The notes: generated by a model from the sequence alone, not told the origin. 64,000 nucleotides of DNA from Pseudomonas phenolilytica (GCF_021432765.1 NZ_CP058908.1:3186001-3250000); one strand, 5' to 3'. Numbered from the stretch's first letter, positions 1-10,373 are shown. Translations and numbers: made by a program.

Positions 1-1370
1 CTTTCTCCCTTGCCATTTTTATAGGGATACGCAAACACCCAGTTCTGCCTGCCTATGGATCGGAAGTATTTATTCCTGATCCAATCAGCCGACTTCCGCG
101 GATGCCTGCGCTTCGCCCACCTCCAGATTCGCCAGAAAATAAGATTATCCAGCTTGCTGAAGGCCTCTTTTGCCACGACCGGGGAGTGGTATTGCGCCCA
201 CCCCTTCAGTACCGGGTTCAGCTGGCCGATCAACGCGTCCTGCGTCAGTGCTCCGCTGCCTTTGATGATCTCTCGCACTTTCCGATAGAACGCCGAGACG
301 TTCTTCTTCGAGGGCTTGATCAGCAGCTTGGCGTTCCTATACGGCGATTTCGGCACGTACTTCCTGAAATTCCACCCCAGAAAATCGAAGCCTTGGTGGA
401 TGTGCGTGATCTGCGTTTTCTCCCGTGACAGCGCAACCCCTCGTGCCGACAGGAATTGCTCTACCCAAGGTTTGACCACGTCCTCTAACAGCTCTTTCGA
501 GGCTGCCGTAACGACAAAGTCATCCGCATAGCGAACACACTGCACCTTGCTCTTCTTAGCGTTCCGGACCCCCAACTTCTTCACCAGATGGCGCTTTAGC
601 TGAATCTCCAGACCATTCAGGGTGGCGTTTGCCAGACAGGGCGAGATGATCCCGCCTTGCGGCGTCCCGGCCTCCGTAGCCATGAGTTGTCGCCGGTCGA
701 TAACCCCGGCTTTCAACCATTTGCGCAGCACCGTTCTGTCCATCGGGACATTTCGACACAGCCACTCGTGATTGATGTTGTCGAAGAAACCCTTGATGTC
801 GCCCTCCAGAATCCAGACCGGCGCCGTTTGCGGCGACAGCAGGTGGAATAGCTCGACCATCGCGTCAGCAGTCGAGCGATCCGGGCGAAACCCATAGGAT
901 TTCGGATCGCTGGTGCTTTCGATTACAGGTTCCAAGACTTGCAGATACAGCGCCTGCATGGCCCGATCCAGCATCGTCGGGATACCCAGCGGGCGCTTCT
1001 CTTGCTTGCCGGGCTTCGGTATCCATACCCGCCGTAGCGGTTTGGGCCGATAGCCTCGCTTTTTCGACAGACGTCCCACGGCCTGGAGCTTGGCCTGAGG
1101 CGTTCCCCAGGTTTCTCCGTCGACTCCCGGCGTCTTGCGACCCCGGTTTTCCGTGACTCGCCTTACAGCCAGACAGCGGCCATAAAACGAGTGGGTCAGC
1201 AGTCGTTGCAGGCGTTTAACCCTGCGCCAATCGCCTTCCCCAGTTGCCTGCGCAATCTTTAGCTGCGTCTTCCGAACGGTTTGTTGAATCCTGGCCCAAT
1301 CGAGAGCGTGCCAGTTCTTCATCCCGTCGAAGGACGCAGACGCGACCGGTGTTGCTGGTTGCGTTTTCAT
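1..1370 (-). CDS. Group II intron reverse transcriptase/maturase (3' end off window)
   Basis: This is an intron-encoded protein that reverse transcribes the intron RNA and helps it splice and retrohome. Reading from the ATG at 1370-1368 the frame stays open to base 1, giving about 456 residues with no stop, so the C-terminus (usually an HNH endonuclease in this kind of protein) lies outside the window. The RT core is intact: GFRPDRS, a TPQGG motif near base 655, and the catalytic YADD at 530-519, in frame with the start. The C-terminal part has HQGFDFLGW and the GWAQYH maturase (X) region, followed by a basic segment. No frameshift is visible, so the protein may be functional. The start is preceded by AGGAGGGCCGT, a good ribosome site. 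Intron subclass cannot be fixed by eye. Confidence 0.9.
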   Translation of the reverse strand, partial: MKTQPATPVASASFDGMKNWHALDWARIQQTVRKTQLKIAQATGEGDWRRVKRLQRLLTHSFYGRCLAVRRVTENRGRKTPGVDGETWGTPQAKLQAVGRLSKKRGYRPKPLRRVWIPKPGKQEKRPLGIPTMLDRAMQALYLQVLEPVIESTSDPKSYGFRPDRSTADAMVELFHLLSPQTAPVWILEGDIKGFFDNINHEWLCRNVPMDRTVLRKWLKAGVIDRRQLMATEAGTPQGGIISPCLANATLNGLEIQLKRHLVKKLGVRNAKKSKVQCVRYADDFVVTAASKELLEDVVKPWVEQFLSARGVALSREKTQITHIHQGFDFLGWNFRKYVPKSPYRNAKLLIKPSKKNVSAFYRKVREIIKGSGALTQDALIGQLNPVLKGWAQYHSPVVAKEAFSKLDNLIFWRIWRWAKRRHPRKSADWIRNKYFRSIGRQNWVFAYPYKNGKGE

Positions 1371-2154
1371 ACGGCCCTCCTGATATGCACGACATTCAGG
1401 ACGGACTACCCCCTATGGGCAGTAGTCGCCCATAGGGTCGTTTGGTTATCGCTGGAATCAGCGGCTCTTCTTGCGCTCGTAAACCAGATGCACGTCAGCC
1501 AGGGTTGCCCCTGCCGGTGATGTTTCAACCGGTATGCCACCCATTACAGGCGACCATTCGCTTTTTGCATCCTCCCATTCCCCACACCCATCAGCGCCCC
1601 TTGCGGTTTGCCTGCCTGACCGATGTTGCTGGCCGGGCGAGTGGTCGGGATTGCCACGTTCCCCGAGTCGCATCGATTCCCCGTTTAGGCTTCGTCTCTC
1701 CCCCGGCAGTCTGCGGTACCGCATCACCTCATCCCACAGTGATGACCAACTGCATTGCCGTTTTTGGCTGAGGCCAATAATTGCCGTAGGCCCGTCCATT
1801 ATGACGAGGGTTCAGGCGACGATTCACATGTGTTAGCCATGCGGGTTGGGTCATTAGCCTCGGTACGTCCGTGCAATTCGGACGCGAAGCGTTCTCCATC
1901 ACCGGATAACACCCTCTTGCGAGCGAGACATTGTTAATCGGGCTTCACACCCCAGGGTTGGCCCCTGACGCATGCCGATCTAATGAACGGGCAGGTACAT
2001 GCCCGGCTCGGTACTCCCTGTGCAAGCGGAGCTGAGCAATGCGTTTCGGAGCTTGACGCTCCGTGCTTGGTTCAACGTCCCCAACGTCTCACGACGGTGA
2101 TAAGGCTCTATGCCAAACAAGAGGACGAAGTTCTGCCCTGAGGGCGGAATTCAC
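1371..2154 (-). mobile_element. 5' RNA part of a group II intron (domains I-III and start of IV), approximate boundary
   Basis: About 780 bases upstream of the maturase start carry no credible gene. They contain many short inverted repeats, as expected for the folded ribozyme that precedes an ORF in domain IV. One example sits just before the ORF (CCTATGGGCGACTACTGCCCATAGG, 1411-1435). The left end of the element (domains V and VI, 3' splice site) is beyond base 1. The right end is proposed at 2154, where the minus strand reads GTGAATT, roughly a group II 5' terminus (consensus GUGYG, not a full match). The boundary is uncertain by tens of bases. Confidence 0.55.
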
Positions 2155-2162
2155 CCTCAGGC
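2134..2162. repeat. Hairpin at the proposed intron edge
   Basis: CCCTGAGGG and CCCTCAGG are complementary arms around a short CGGAATTCA loop. The structure straddles the proposed 5' end of the intron. It may be part of intron domain I, or an insertion target, since some bacterial group II introns insert beside terminator-like hairpins. The sequence alone does not separate these. Confidence 0.45.
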
Positions 2163-2475
2163 TTAGACATTATTTGTAACAATCCAGACGGGCCGGAAAG
2201 CTACTTTCCTGTGTCTGCACCTCATTCTGAACCCATTTTGGGCGCGAACTGATGCAGATTTATTGCCTAGCTTCGCTAAAACGCAGAGCGTCCGAAGCAT
2301 AGGTTTACCAGGCAGAGCCGGTACATTGACTGCTGTTTTAAGCATTAACCCCCTGATAGCAAAGGGTTTGGAGCCATGGTGCAGTAAACCAAACCAAGCA
2401 CGACACGTACACACGTGTCGCACAGGACGGGTAATGCTAGCGGAGCAGGCCGCAAATTGCATCCGACCAATCGGC
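2163..2475. other. Gene-free spacer between intron and pdxB
   Basis: About 310 bases of lower-GC sequence. No reading frame here has normal codon use, a ribosome site or a recognisable protein. The only structure seen is the palindrome at 2401-2420. It is probably the original intergenic region flanking pdxB, interrupted on its left by the intron. Confidence 0.5.
2401..2420 (-). terminator. Palindrome downstream of pdxB, possible terminator
   Basis: CGACACGT-ACAC-ACGTGTCG is a perfect 8-bp inverted repeat about 55 bases after the pdxB stop. On the minus strand it is followed by TGCTTGGTTTGGTTT, a T-rich but not uniform tract. It could be a weak intrinsic terminator or a protein-binding palindrome. 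Confidence 0.4.
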
Positions 2476-3618
2476 CTAGCCCAGCAGCGCACCCAGCCCG
2501 CGCACGACACGGGTCAATTCGTCGTTATCGCCATGTATGTGCACCCGCACGCCGTCGATTTCGCGCCGTGGCGGGTAGGCCTTGCGCAGCTGGTCGAAGG
2601 CAACACGGCGCTGCGCCTCGTCACCGCGCAGGCTGCGACGGAACGCGGCATCGTCGCTACGCGGGTCGTAGACCGCGCGGCACAGCGTAGCCAACAGGGC
2701 ACGTGGATCGGCAGAGCCATCGAAGCTCAGCGCCTGCAGCGCCGGCGCCGGCATCAACTCGTCCAGCGTCACTGTCGGCGCCAGCCCTTGGGCAGCACAG
2801 AATGCCTGATACACCTGCGCGGTACCGCGCAGCTTGCCGTCCAGGCTGTAGCCGGCGATATGCGGCGTGGCCAGCTGGCACAATTCGGCCAGGGCGACGT
2901 CGACCTGCGGCTCGCCTTCCCAGACATCCAGTACCACCTGCAGATCCGGTCGACGTAGCAGCAGTTCGCGCAGCGCGGCATTGTCCACCACCGCACCGCG
3001 GCTGGCGTTGATCAGCCAGCTGCCAGGACGCAGTTGCGCCAGTCGGGAAGCGTCGAACAGATGGAAGGTCGGGTGTGCACCCTGCAATTCCAGTGGCGTA
3101 TGCAGGCTGATCACATCGCACTCGGCGATGACTTCCTCCAGCGTGACGAAGTCCCCCGCCTCGCGCGCCTGACGCGGCGGATCGCAGACCCGCACATCCC
3201 AGCCCAGGCCGCGTAACACCTCCACCAGCCGCCCGCCCACTTCGCCCGCGCCGACCACGCCGTAGCGACGTGTCGTCAGTTCCTCGCCCTGCCGTTCGGC
3301 CAGCGTCAGCAGGCTGCCCAGCACGTAATCCACCACACCGCGCGCATTGCAGCCGGGCGCACTGGCCCAGGTGATGCCAGCTTCGAGGAAATAGTCGAGG
3401 TCCAGATGATCGGTGCCGATGGTGCAGGTGCCGACGAAGCGCACCGGCGTGCCGGCGAGCAATTCGCGATCGACGCGGGTCACCGAGCGCACCAGCAGCA
3501 CGTCGGCCTGCTCCAGCGCCGCCCGGTTGATCGAGCGACCGGCCATGCGGCGGATGCTGCCGAAGCCGGCGAAGAAGGCATCGACCAAAGGAATGTTTTC
3601 GTCGGCGAGGATACGCAT
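2476..3618 (-). CDS. pdxB: Erythronate-4-phosphate dehydrogenase
   Basis: PdxB oxidises 4-phosphoerythronate in the DXP-dependent route to pyridoxal phosphate, in the cytosol. The 380 residues match the family length. Visible are an N-terminal substrate domain (starts [13 protein letters not shown]), the NAD-binding GAGEVG motif at 123-128, and the D-2-hydroxyacid dehydrogenase catalytic set R207 (INASRG), E236 (VWEGEP) and H253 (TPHIAG). A PdxB-type C-terminal dimerisation domain follows. A longer frame begins at 3666, but the ATG at 3618 has GGAG eight bases upstream and matches the usual N-terminus. The gene is divergent from the MATE exporter. Confidence 0.95.
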   Translation of the reverse strand: MRILADENIPLVDAFFAGFGSIRRMAGRSINRAALEQADVLLVRSVTRVDRELLAGTPVRFVGTCTIGTDHLDLDYFLEAGITWASAPGCNARGVVDYVLGSLLTLAERQGEELTTRRYGVVGAGEVGGRLVEVLRGLGWDVRVCDPPRQAREAGDFVTLEEVIAECDVISLHTPLELQGAHPTFHLFDASRLAQLRPGSWLINASRGAVVDNAALRELLLRRPDLQVVLDVWEGEPQVDVALAELCQLATPHIAGYSLDGKLRGTAQVYQAFCAAQGLAPTVTLDELMPAPALQALSFDGSADPRALLATLCRAVYDPRSDDAAFRRSLRGDEAQRRVAFDQLRKAYPPRREIDGVRVHIHGDNDELTRVVRGLGALLG

Positions 3619-3737
3619 GGCAGGCTCCGTTTCAGATGCGGCCCATTCTAGACGCCTCGCCGCCATTTTTCCGCCTTTCGGCCAGCTGTCGTGCGGCGTA
3701 GACTACCGCGCTCTTTGTATACAACCGGAACGATGCA

Positions 3738-5129
3738 ATGCCTTCTGAGTCGAGAGCCGGCCGGGTGCGGACCGAGCTGCGTACCCTCTTCGCCCTCGCC
3801 CTGCCGATGATGATCGCTCAGCTGGCCAATACGGCGATGGGCTTCGTCGATACGGTGATGGCGGGCCGGGTCAGTGCGCACGATCTGGCGGCGGTGGCCT
3901 TGGGCAACTCCATCTGGGTTCCGGTTTTTCTGTTCCTGACCGGCGTGATCCTGGCCACGACGCCGAACGTGGCACAGCGTTTCGGCGCCGGCCGCCACGG
4001 CGATATCGGTCCGCTGGTGCGCCAAGCGTTGTGGATGGGCGGCGGCCTCGGCAGCCTGTGCGCCGTCCTGATGTGGAACGCCGAGCCGATGCTGCACTGG
4101 ATGAACGTCGAGGCAGCGCTGATCGACCCCAGCATGGGCTATCTACGCGCTGTCGCCTGCGGCTTTCCGGCGATCGGGCTGTATCAAGTGCTGCGTTGCT
4201 ACAGCGACGGTCTCGGCCACTCGCGCCCGAGCATGGTGGTCGGCGTTCTCGGCCTGCTGCTGAATATCCCGCTCAACTACATCTTCATCTACGGCAAGCT
4301 CGGCGCGCCGGCACTCGGCGGTGTTGGCTGCGGTGTCGCGACGTCGCTGGTCATGCTGTTCATGCTGCTGGCCATGCTGTTCTGGGTGCGCCGCGCCGCG
4401 CCGTATCGACCGAGTCAGCTGTTCGCCCACTTCGAATGGCCGCGCTGGCCGGTGCTCAGCCCTCTGCTGGCGGTCGGTCTGCCGATCGGCATCGCGGTGT
4501 TTGCCGAAGCCAGCATCTTCTCGGTCATTGCCCTGCTGATCGGCGCATTGGGCGCGACGGTGGTGGCCGGACACCAGATAGCGCTGAACTTCACCTCGCT
4601 GATCTTCATGATCCCGCTGTCGCTGGGCATGGCAGTCACCGTGCGGGTGGGACAGGCGCTGGGCCGTAGCGCACCGCGCGATGCGCGTTTCGCCGCCGGC
4701 GTCGGGGTGGGCACGGGGCTGGTGTATGCCTGTTTTTCCGCCACCGCGATGCTGCTGTTCGCCGTGCCGATCGCCCGCATCTACACGCCCGACCCCGCGG
4801 TGATTGCCGTGGCGTCCGGGCTGTTCTTCTATGCGGCGCTGTTCCAGTTCTCCGATGTCGTGCAGGTCACCGCTGCCGGCGCCCTGCGCGGTTACCAGGA
4901 CACGCGCATGACTATGATCTTCACCCTCTTCGCCTACTGGGGTATCGGCCTGCCGATCGGCTACGTGCTCGGCCTGACCAACCACTTCGGCCCGGCATCC
5001 GGCCCCGGCGGGCTATGGCAGGGGCTGATCGCCGGACTGAGCTGTGCAGCGGTGCTGCTCAGCATACGCCTGGCGCGCAGCGCACGGCGCGCGATTCGTC
5101 TTCAGCAGGCTCGCCCGGCTCAGGCCTGA
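3738..5129 (+). CDS. MATE-family multidrug exporter (NorM-like)
   Basis: A 463-residue, very hydrophobic protein with about twelve membrane segments and the two-fold repeat of the MATE family. It starts with the typical MMIAQLANTAMGFVDTVMAGR segment of NorM-type transporters, which use Na+ or H+ gradients to expel cationic drugs and dyes across the inner membrane. The ATG at 3738 follows a weak GGAA. It is transcribed away from pdxB across a 119-base gap, which therefore holds both promoters. Substrate cannot be told from sequence. Confidence 0.9.
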   Translation: MPSESRAGRVRTELRTLFALALPMMIAQLANTAMGFVDTVMAGRVSAHDLAAVALGNSIWVPVFLFLTGVILATTPNVAQRFGAGRHGDIGPLVRQALWMGGGLGSLCAVLMWNAEPMLHWMNVEAALIDPSMGYLRAVACGFPAIGLYQVLRCYSDGLGHSRPSMVVGVLGLLLNIPLNYIFIYGKLGAPALGGVGCGVATSLVMLFMLLAMLFWVRRAAPYRPSQLFAHFEWPRWPVLSPLLAVGLPIGIAVFAEASIFSVIALLIGALGATVVAGHQIALNFTSLIFMIPLSLGMAVTVRVGQALGRSAPRDARFAAGVGVGTGLVYACFSATAMLLFAVPIARIYTPDPAVIAVASGLFFYAALFQFSDVVQVTAAGALRGYQDTRMTMIFTLFAYWGIGLPIGYVLGLTNHFGPASGPGGLWQGLIAGLSCAAVLLSIRLARSARRAIRLQQARPAQA

Positions 5130-5198
5130 GTCCATCGACGCGAATCCTCGGAAACGCTCTGCATCAGCGGACGGGGCGATGACACTGGTCAGCATGAC

Positions 5199-5227
5199 TT
5201 GACCGCTGAGCCGGGCAACTGAATACT
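5199..5227 (+). promoter_or_regulatory. Probable imuA promoter
   Basis: TTGACC at 5199-5204 and AATACT at 5222-5227 are separated by 17 bases. The -10 element runs into the LexA box, so LexA binding would block RNA polymerase. The -10 match is only moderate. Confidence 0.45.
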
Positions 5228-5243
5228 GTATTCATATACAGTA
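5224..5243. promoter_or_regulatory. LexA-binding SOS box for imuA-imuB-dnaE2
   Basis: TACTG and CAGTA flank an AT-rich 10-base core, giving the CTG-N10-CAG (5226-5241) pattern of gammaproteobacterial LexA operators. It ends 18 bases before the imuA ATG. This position predicts repression of the whole operon until DNA damage activates RecA. Confidence 0.9.
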
Positions 5244-5261
5244 TTTTCTGGATTGCCTCGC

Positions 5262-5879
5262 ATGACATCCGTGGTTGCCCTCGATCGCCTGCTCGATGCA
5301 CGCCGTGTCTGGCGTGGGCAGGCCATCGTCGCCCCAGCCGCCAGCCAGCCGACCGGACATGCCGCGCTGGATGCTGCCCTTCCGGGTGGTGGCTGGCCGG
5401 AGGCGGCGCTGAGCGAGATTCTCCTCGCCGCGCCCGGCACCGGCGAGCTGCACCTGCTGTGGCCGACCCTTGCCCGGCTGACCATGACTGGCGAGCGGGT
5501 GGTGCTGGTCGGCCCGCCACATCTGCCCTACCCCCAGGCCTGGCTGGCCGCCGGCGTCGATCTGCGTCAGTTGAGCATCGTCCACGCGAGCGGGCGCGAT
5601 GCGCTGTGGGCGACCGAACAATGCCTGCGCTCGGGCAGCTGTGGCGCCGTGGTGTGCTGGCCGAGGCAGGCGGAAGATCGCGCCCTGCGGCGCCTGCAAG
5701 TGGCCGCCGAAACCGGACAGACGCTGGCGTTCGCCTATCGTCCGCAGGCTGAAGCGCTGAACCCCTCGCCCGCCGCCCTGCGCTTGGCCATCGACGCTCA
5801 CCCGGCGCAACTGCGCGTGCTCAAGTGCCGGGGCGGCCTGGCGCCGGCACGGCCGATCGCCGCCAGCGCCTGGCGGTGA
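5262..5879 (+). CDS. imuA: ImuA, SOS mutagenesis accessory protein
   Basis: ImuA is the small RecA/SulA-like partner of ImuB and DnaE2 in SOS-induced mutagenic lesion bypass. The product is 205 residues and lies directly behind a LexA box. It shows the family pattern: an N-terminal VWRG and a GGGWPEAALSEIL segment resembling the RecA-fold P-loop region but degenerate, then hydrophobic strands such as ERVVLVGPP. A TTG at 5253 is in frame, but the ATG at 5262 gives the usual N-terminus. No strong ribosome site is present, perhaps because the operator occupies the leader. imuB begins seven bases after its stop. Confidence 0.88.
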   Translation: MTSVVALDRLLDARRVWRGQAIVAPAASQPTGHAALDAALPGGGWPEAALSEILLAAPGTGELHLLWPTLARLTMTGERVVLVGPPHLPYPQAWLAAGVDLRQLSIVHASGRDALWATEQCLRSGSCGAVVCWPRQAEDRALRRLQVAAETGQTLAFAYRPQAEALNPSPAALRLAIDAHPAQLRVLKCRGGLAPARPIAASAWR

Positions 5880-5886
5880 CACGGAC

Positions 5887-7302
5887 ATGCTCTGGGCCTG
5901 CATCCTGCTGCCGCAACTGGCGATGGACGGCGTGCTGCGTGAACGCAGCGACCCTGCCGCGCCGTTGGCCTTGCTCACCGGCCCGGCACAGCGGCGCGTG
6001 CTGCAGGCGGTCAATCCGTCGGCGCGCGAACTCGGCCTGAAACCCGGCCAGACGCTGGCTGCCGCTCAGGCACTGACCCGCAATTTCACCAGCGCCGACT
6101 ACGATCTGGCGGCCATCGAGCGCTGGCAGCGCTTCCTGGCCTCCTGGGCCTATGGCTTCAGCGCTCAGGTCAGCCTGCATTACCCGCGCTGCCTGCTGCT
6201 GGAAGTGCAGTCCAGCCTCGGCCTGTTCGGCCCCTGGCCACGCTTCGAGGCGCGCCTGCGCCAGGAACTGAACGCTCTGGGCTTTCGCCAGCGCATCACC
6301 GTCGCCCCCAACCCGGCAGCGGCACGGATACTCGCCAATGCCCACGATGGTCTGGCGGTGAGCGATGACACAACGCTGCGCGAGGCGCTCGGGCGTTTGC
6401 CGGTGGAGCGCCTTGGCCTGTCGCGCGAAGTGGCCACGGCCTTCGCGCGCATGGGGTTGCGCAGCCTTTCGCAACTGCTCGCCCTGCCTCGCGACAGCGT
6501 GGCCCGGCGCTTCCCGGCCGAGGTGCTGCTGCAGCTCGACACCCTGCTCGGGCAGCGGCCACTGGCGCTGGAGTTCTACCGCCCGCCGGATGTTTTCGAC
6601 GCGCGCATCGAATTGAACTTCGAGGTCGAGTCGCACCAGGCGCTGCTGTTCCCGCTGCGCCGGCTCACCGCCGATCTGGCCGCCTACCTCGCCGGGCGCG
6701 ACAGCGGCGTACAGCGCTTCGTCCTGCAACTGGAACATCGCGACCTGGCCGACAGCCAGGTCGTCGTCGGCCTGCTGGCTGCCGAGCGCGAGGCCGGCAT
6801 GCTGTTCGAGCTGACCCGCGGCCGCCTGGAACAGCTGCAACTGCCGGCACCGGTGCTGGCAGTGCGATTGCTGGCGCGCGAGCTGCCGGCCTTCACCCCG
6901 CAACACCGCCAGCTGTTCGATGAAAGAGCGCAGCAAACGCTGCCCTGGGAACAGCTGCGCGAACGCCTGCGCGCGCGTCTCGGCGACCATGCTGTGCAGG
7001 GCCTCGGCGCCTGCGCCGATCATCGCCCCGAACATGCATGGCAGACGCAGGCACAGGCGCCACGTACAGCCCTGCCGGCAAGCGGCCCGCGCCCCGGCTG
7101 GTTGCTGACCGCGCCGCAGCCGCTGCGCGAAAGCTCGCTGCGCATCCTCGCCGGCCCGGAACGTATCGAGTCCGGCTGGTGGGACGGCGAGGATATACGG
7201 CGCGACTACTACCTCATCGAAACACGCGCCGGCCAGCGCGGCTGGGCCTTCCGCCCGCTCGGCAGCGACGGCCCGCTGCTGCTGCACGGCTGGTTCGCAT
7301 GA
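5887..7302 (+). CDS. imuB: ImuB, catalytically inactive Y-family polymerase homologue
   Basis: ImuB is the hub of the mutasome: it binds the sliding clamp and recruits DnaE2 and ImuA. The 471-residue product has the Y-family fold. At the N-terminus, where active polymerases have an acidic DxD-FFA motif, it reads [10 protein letters not shown], so the metal-binding residues are missing as in known ImuB proteins. QQTLPW near residues 349-354 is a candidate clamp-binding motif. The ATG follows imuA by seven bases, and its TGA overlaps the dnaE2 ATG (ATGA at 7299-7302), which implies translational coupling. Confidence 0.9.
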   Translation: MLWACILLPQLAMDGVLRERSDPAAPLALLTGPAQRRVLQAVNPSARELGLKPGQTLAAAQALTRNFTSADYDLAAIERWQRFLASWAYGFSAQVSLHYPRCLLLEVQSSLGLFGPWPRFEARLRQELNALGFRQRITVAPNPAAARILANAHDGLAVSDDTTLREALGRLPVERLGLSREVATAFARMGLRSLSQLLALPRDSVARRFPAEVLLQLDTLLGQRPLALEFYRPPDVFDARIELNFEVESHQALLFPLRRLTADLAAYLAGRDSGVQRFVLQLEHRDLADSQVVVGLLAAEREAGMLFELTRGRLEQLQLPAPVLAVRLLARELPAFTPQHRQLFDERAQQTLPWEQLRERLRARLGDHAVQGLGACADHRPEHAWQTQAQAPRTALPASGPRPGWLLTAPQPLRESSLRILAGPERIESGWWDGEDIRRDYYLIETRAGQRGWAFRPLGSDGPLLLHGWFA

Positions 7303-10300
7303 GTGGTTACGCCGAACTGCACTGCCTGTCCAACTTCAGCTTCCAGCGCGGCGCTTCCAGCGCCCAGGAGCTGTTCGAGCGGGCAGCGCGACTGGGCTAC
7401 CGCGCCCTGGCGATCACCGACGAATGCACGCTGGCAGGTATCGTCCGCGCCTGGCAGGCAGCCAAGGACAGTGGCGTACCACTCATCGTCGGCAGTGAGG
7501 TGCGTATCGAAAACGGCCCCCGGCTGATCCTGCTGGTTGAAACCCTGACCGGCTATCAGGCGCTTTGCCGCTTGATCACCCTGGCTCGCCGCCGTTGCGA
7601 GAAGGGTCGCTATCGCCTTTTGTTCGACGATTTCGTCGAGTCCCCGGACGGGCTGCTGGCAATCTGGCTGCCGGATGATGACGACGACCACCTGCCCAGG
7701 CTGCGCCGCTTGTTCCCGCAGCGACTGTGGCTGGCCGTCGAACTGCATCGCGGCGCGGATGACGCCGCGCAACTGCAGTACCTGCTTGAGCGGGCGACGT
7801 CCTGCGGGCTACCGCCGGTGGCCTGCGGCGACGTGCATATGCACGCCCGCGGACGGCGTGCCCTGCAGGACTGCATGACCGCCATCCGCCACCACCTGCC
7901 GGTGGCCGAGGCCGGCGCCCACCTGTTCCCCAACGGCGAGCGCCATCTGCGGCGTCACGAGGAACTGGCCGAGCTGTATCCGCCCGCCCTGCTCGCCGAA
8001 ACCCTGCGCATCGCCGCGCGCTGCACCTTCGATCTCGGCCAGTTGCGCTACCACTATCCGCGCGAACTGGTTCCGCACGGACATGACGCCACCTCCTGGC
8101 TGCGCGAGCTGGCCGAGCGCGGCGCCCACTGGCGCTGGCCGAACGGCGTGCCCGAGCGGGCCCGCGGGCTGCTCGAACATGAGCTGAAGCTGATCGCCGA
8201 GCTGGCGTACGAGAGCTACTTCCTCACCGTGCATGACATCGTGAACTGGGCACGTGAGCGGCAGATTCTTTGTCAGGGGCGTGGTTCGGCGGCTAACTCC
8301 ACGGTGTGTTTCGCCCTCGGCATCACCGAACTCGACCCCACCCTGCCGGGGCGTCGTCTGCTATTCGAGCGTTTTCTCTCGCGCGAGCGCAAGGAGCCGC
8401 CGGATATCGACGTGGACTTCGAGCACGAGCGCCGCGAGGAAGTCATCCAGTACGTCTTCAGCCGCTATGGCCGCCACCGCGCCGCGCTCACCGCCGTGGT
8501 CAGCACCTATCACAGCGCCGGCGCACTGCGCGACGTGGCCAAGGCGCTCGGCCTGCCAGCCGACCAGGTGAATACGCTGGCCGACTGCTGCGGGCGCTGG
8601 AGCGACCGTGTGCCCTCGGCCGAGCGCCTGGCCGAGGCTGGCTTCGATGCGAACAACCCGCTGCTGCGCCGGGTGCTGGCACTGACCGGCGAACTGATCG
8701 GCTTCCCCCGCCACCTGTCGCAGCATCCTGGCGGCTTCGTGATCAGCGAACACCCGCTGCAGACCCTTGTGCCGGTGGAGAACGCCAGCATGGCCGAGCG
8801 CACGGTGATCCAGTGGGACAAGGACGACCTCGATCTGGTCGGACTGCTCAAGGTCGATGTGCTCGCGCTCGGCATGCTCAGTGCGCTGCGTCGCTGCTTC
8901 GCCCTGATCGAGCGTTATCGCGGCACACGCTGGACGCTGGCCAGCCTGCCGCAGGAGGATCCGGCGACCTACGCCATGATCAGCCGCGCCGACACCATCG
9001 GCGTGTTCCAGATCGAGTCACGGGCGCAGATGGCCATGCTGCCGCGCCTGCGCCCGCGCAAGTTCTACGATCTGGTGATCCAGGTGGCCATCGTCCGCCC
9101 AGGGCCGATCCAGGGCGACATGGTTCATCCGTACCTGCGCCGGCGTAACAGCGAGGAGCCGGTGCTCTATCCCTCCGACGAACTCATGCCGGTATTCGAG
9201 CGCACCCTTGGCGTGCCGCTGTTCCAGGAGCAGGTGATGGAACTGGCTATCATCGCCGCCGACTACAGCCCCGGTGAGGCCGACGAACTGCGCCGCAGCA
9301 TGGCTGCCTGGAAGCGCCACGGCGGCCTGGAACATCATCGCGAACGGCTGACCGCGCGGATGCTCGCCAAGCACTACGAGCCGGAATTCATCACGCGTAT
9401 CTTCGAGCAGATCAAAGGCTTCGGCAGCTACGGCTTCCCCGAATCCCACGCCGCCAGCTTCGCCCTGCTTACCTACGCCAGCAGCTGGCTGAAATGCCAC
9501 GAGCCGGCGGCGTTCGCCTGCGCGCTGATCAACAGCTGGCCGATGGGTTTCTACAGCCCCGATCAGGTATTGCAGGATGCCCGGCGCCACGGCATCGAAG
9601 TGCGACCGGTAGACGTATGCCACAGCGACTGGGATTGCAGCCTGGAGCCCGGCGCCAAGGCACAGCCGGCGATCCGCCTGGGCCTGCGGATGATTCGCGG
9701 CCTGCGTGAGGCGGATGCGCGGCGCATCGAGGGCGCTCGCCAGGCACAAGCGTTCAGCGATGTCGATGACCTCAGCCGGCGCGCCGGACTGGACGCCCGC
9801 GCGCGCGAAACGCTGGCCGATGCTGGCGCCCTGCACGGCCTTGCCGGTCATCGTCATCACGCACGCTGGGCCGTTGCCGGGGTCGAACCGCAGCTGCCGC
9901 TGTTCGCCGAGCTGGCCGCAACGACGGAAGCGCCGGTGAACCTGCCGCTGCCCACGACTGGCGAGGACCTGCTGACCGACTACGCAACCCTCGGCACGAC
10001 GCTTGGACCGCATCCGCTGACGCTGCTGCGCGACCAGCTGAGGGCACGGCGCTGCCGCAGTTCACGCGAGCTGGCCGATGCCGAGCCCGGTCGGCCGGTC
10101 AGCGTGGCCGGCCTGGTGATCGGTCGGCAGCGCCCGCAGACCGCCAGCGGCGTGGTGTTTGTCACCCTGGAAGATGAGTTCGGATTGATCAATGTGGTGG
10201 TCTGGCAGCATCTGGCCGAACGCCAGCGCCCGGTGCTGCTGCAGTCGCAACTGCTGCAGGTCGACGGTCATCTGGAGTCCGCTCATGGTGTGCGCCACGT

Positions 10301-10373
10301 GATAGCCGGCCGACTGCGCGACCTCAGTGCGCTGCTCTCGGGGCTGGATGTGCGCAGCCGAGACTTCCAGTGA
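7299..10373 (+). CDS. dnaE2: Error-prone DNA polymerase III alpha subunit DnaE2 (ImuC)
   Basis: The catalytic polymerase of the imu mutasome, 1024 residues, shorter than replicative DnaE as usual for DnaE2. Domains in order: N-terminal PHP domain ([13 protein letters not shown]), the C-family polymerase core with GRGSAANS and catalytic aspartates in PDIDVDF near residues 367-373, a helix-hairpin-helix region, and a C-terminal OB fold (about 930-1000, [11 protein letters not shown]). The frame extends upstream to 7038, but the ATG at 7299 overlapping the imuB stop gives the conserved start MSGYAELH. Expression should be damage-inducible with imuA and imuB. Confidence 0.95.
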   Translation: MSGYAELHCLSNFSFQRGASSAQELFERAARLGYRALAITDECTLAGIVRAWQAAKDSGVPLIVGSEVRIENGPRLILLVETLTGYQALCRLITLARRRCEKGRYRLLFDDFVESPDGLLAIWLPDDDDDHLPRLRRLFPQRLWLAVELHRGADDAAQLQYLLERATSCGLPPVACGDVHMHARGRRALQDCMTAIRHHLPVAEAGAHLFPNGERHLRRHEELAELYPPALLAETLRIAARCTFDLGQLRYHYPRELVPHGHDATSWLRELAERGAHWRWPNGVPERARGLLEHELKLIAELAYESYFLTVHDIVNWARERQILCQGRGSAANSTVCFALGITELDPTLPGRRLLFERFLSRERKEPPDIDVDFEHERREEVIQYVFSRYGRHRAALTAVVSTYHSAGALRDVAKALGLPADQVNTLADCCGRWSDRVPSAERLAEAGFDANNPLLRRVLALTGELIGFPRHLSQHPGGFVISEHPLQTLVPVENASMAERTVIQWDKDDLDLVGLLKVDVLALGMLSALRRCFALIERYRGTRWTLASLPQEDPATYAMISRADTIGVFQIESRAQMAMLPRLRPRKFYDLVIQVAIVRPGPIQGDMVHPYLRRRNSEEPVLYPSDELMPVFERTLGVPLFQEQVMELAIIAADYSPGEADELRRSMAAWKRHGGLEHHRERLTARMLAKHYEPEFITRIFEQIKGFGSYGFPESHAASFALLTYASSWLKCHEPAAFACALINSWPMGFYSPDQVLQDARRHGIEVRPVDVCHSDWDCSLEPGAKAQPAIRLGLRMIRGLREADARRIEGARQAQAFSDVDDLSRRAGLDARARETLADAGALHGLAGHRHHARWAVAGVEPQLPLFAELAATTEAPVNLPLPTTGEDLLTDYATLGTTLGPHPLTLLRDQLRARRCRSSRELADAEPGRPVSVAGLVIGRQRPQTASGVVFVTLEDEFGLINVVVWQHLAERQRPVLLQSQLLQVDGHLESAHGVRHVIAGRLRDLSALLSGLDVRSRDFQ

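Noticed and set aside
2163..2510. A 115-residue minus-strand frame beside the intron
   Set aside because: It overlaps the end of pdxB out of frame, has atypical codon use and no SD.
5821..7287. A 488-residue minus-strand open frame across imuB
   Set aside because: It is an antisense shadow of imuB with low-complexity Q/A/G content and no ribosome site.
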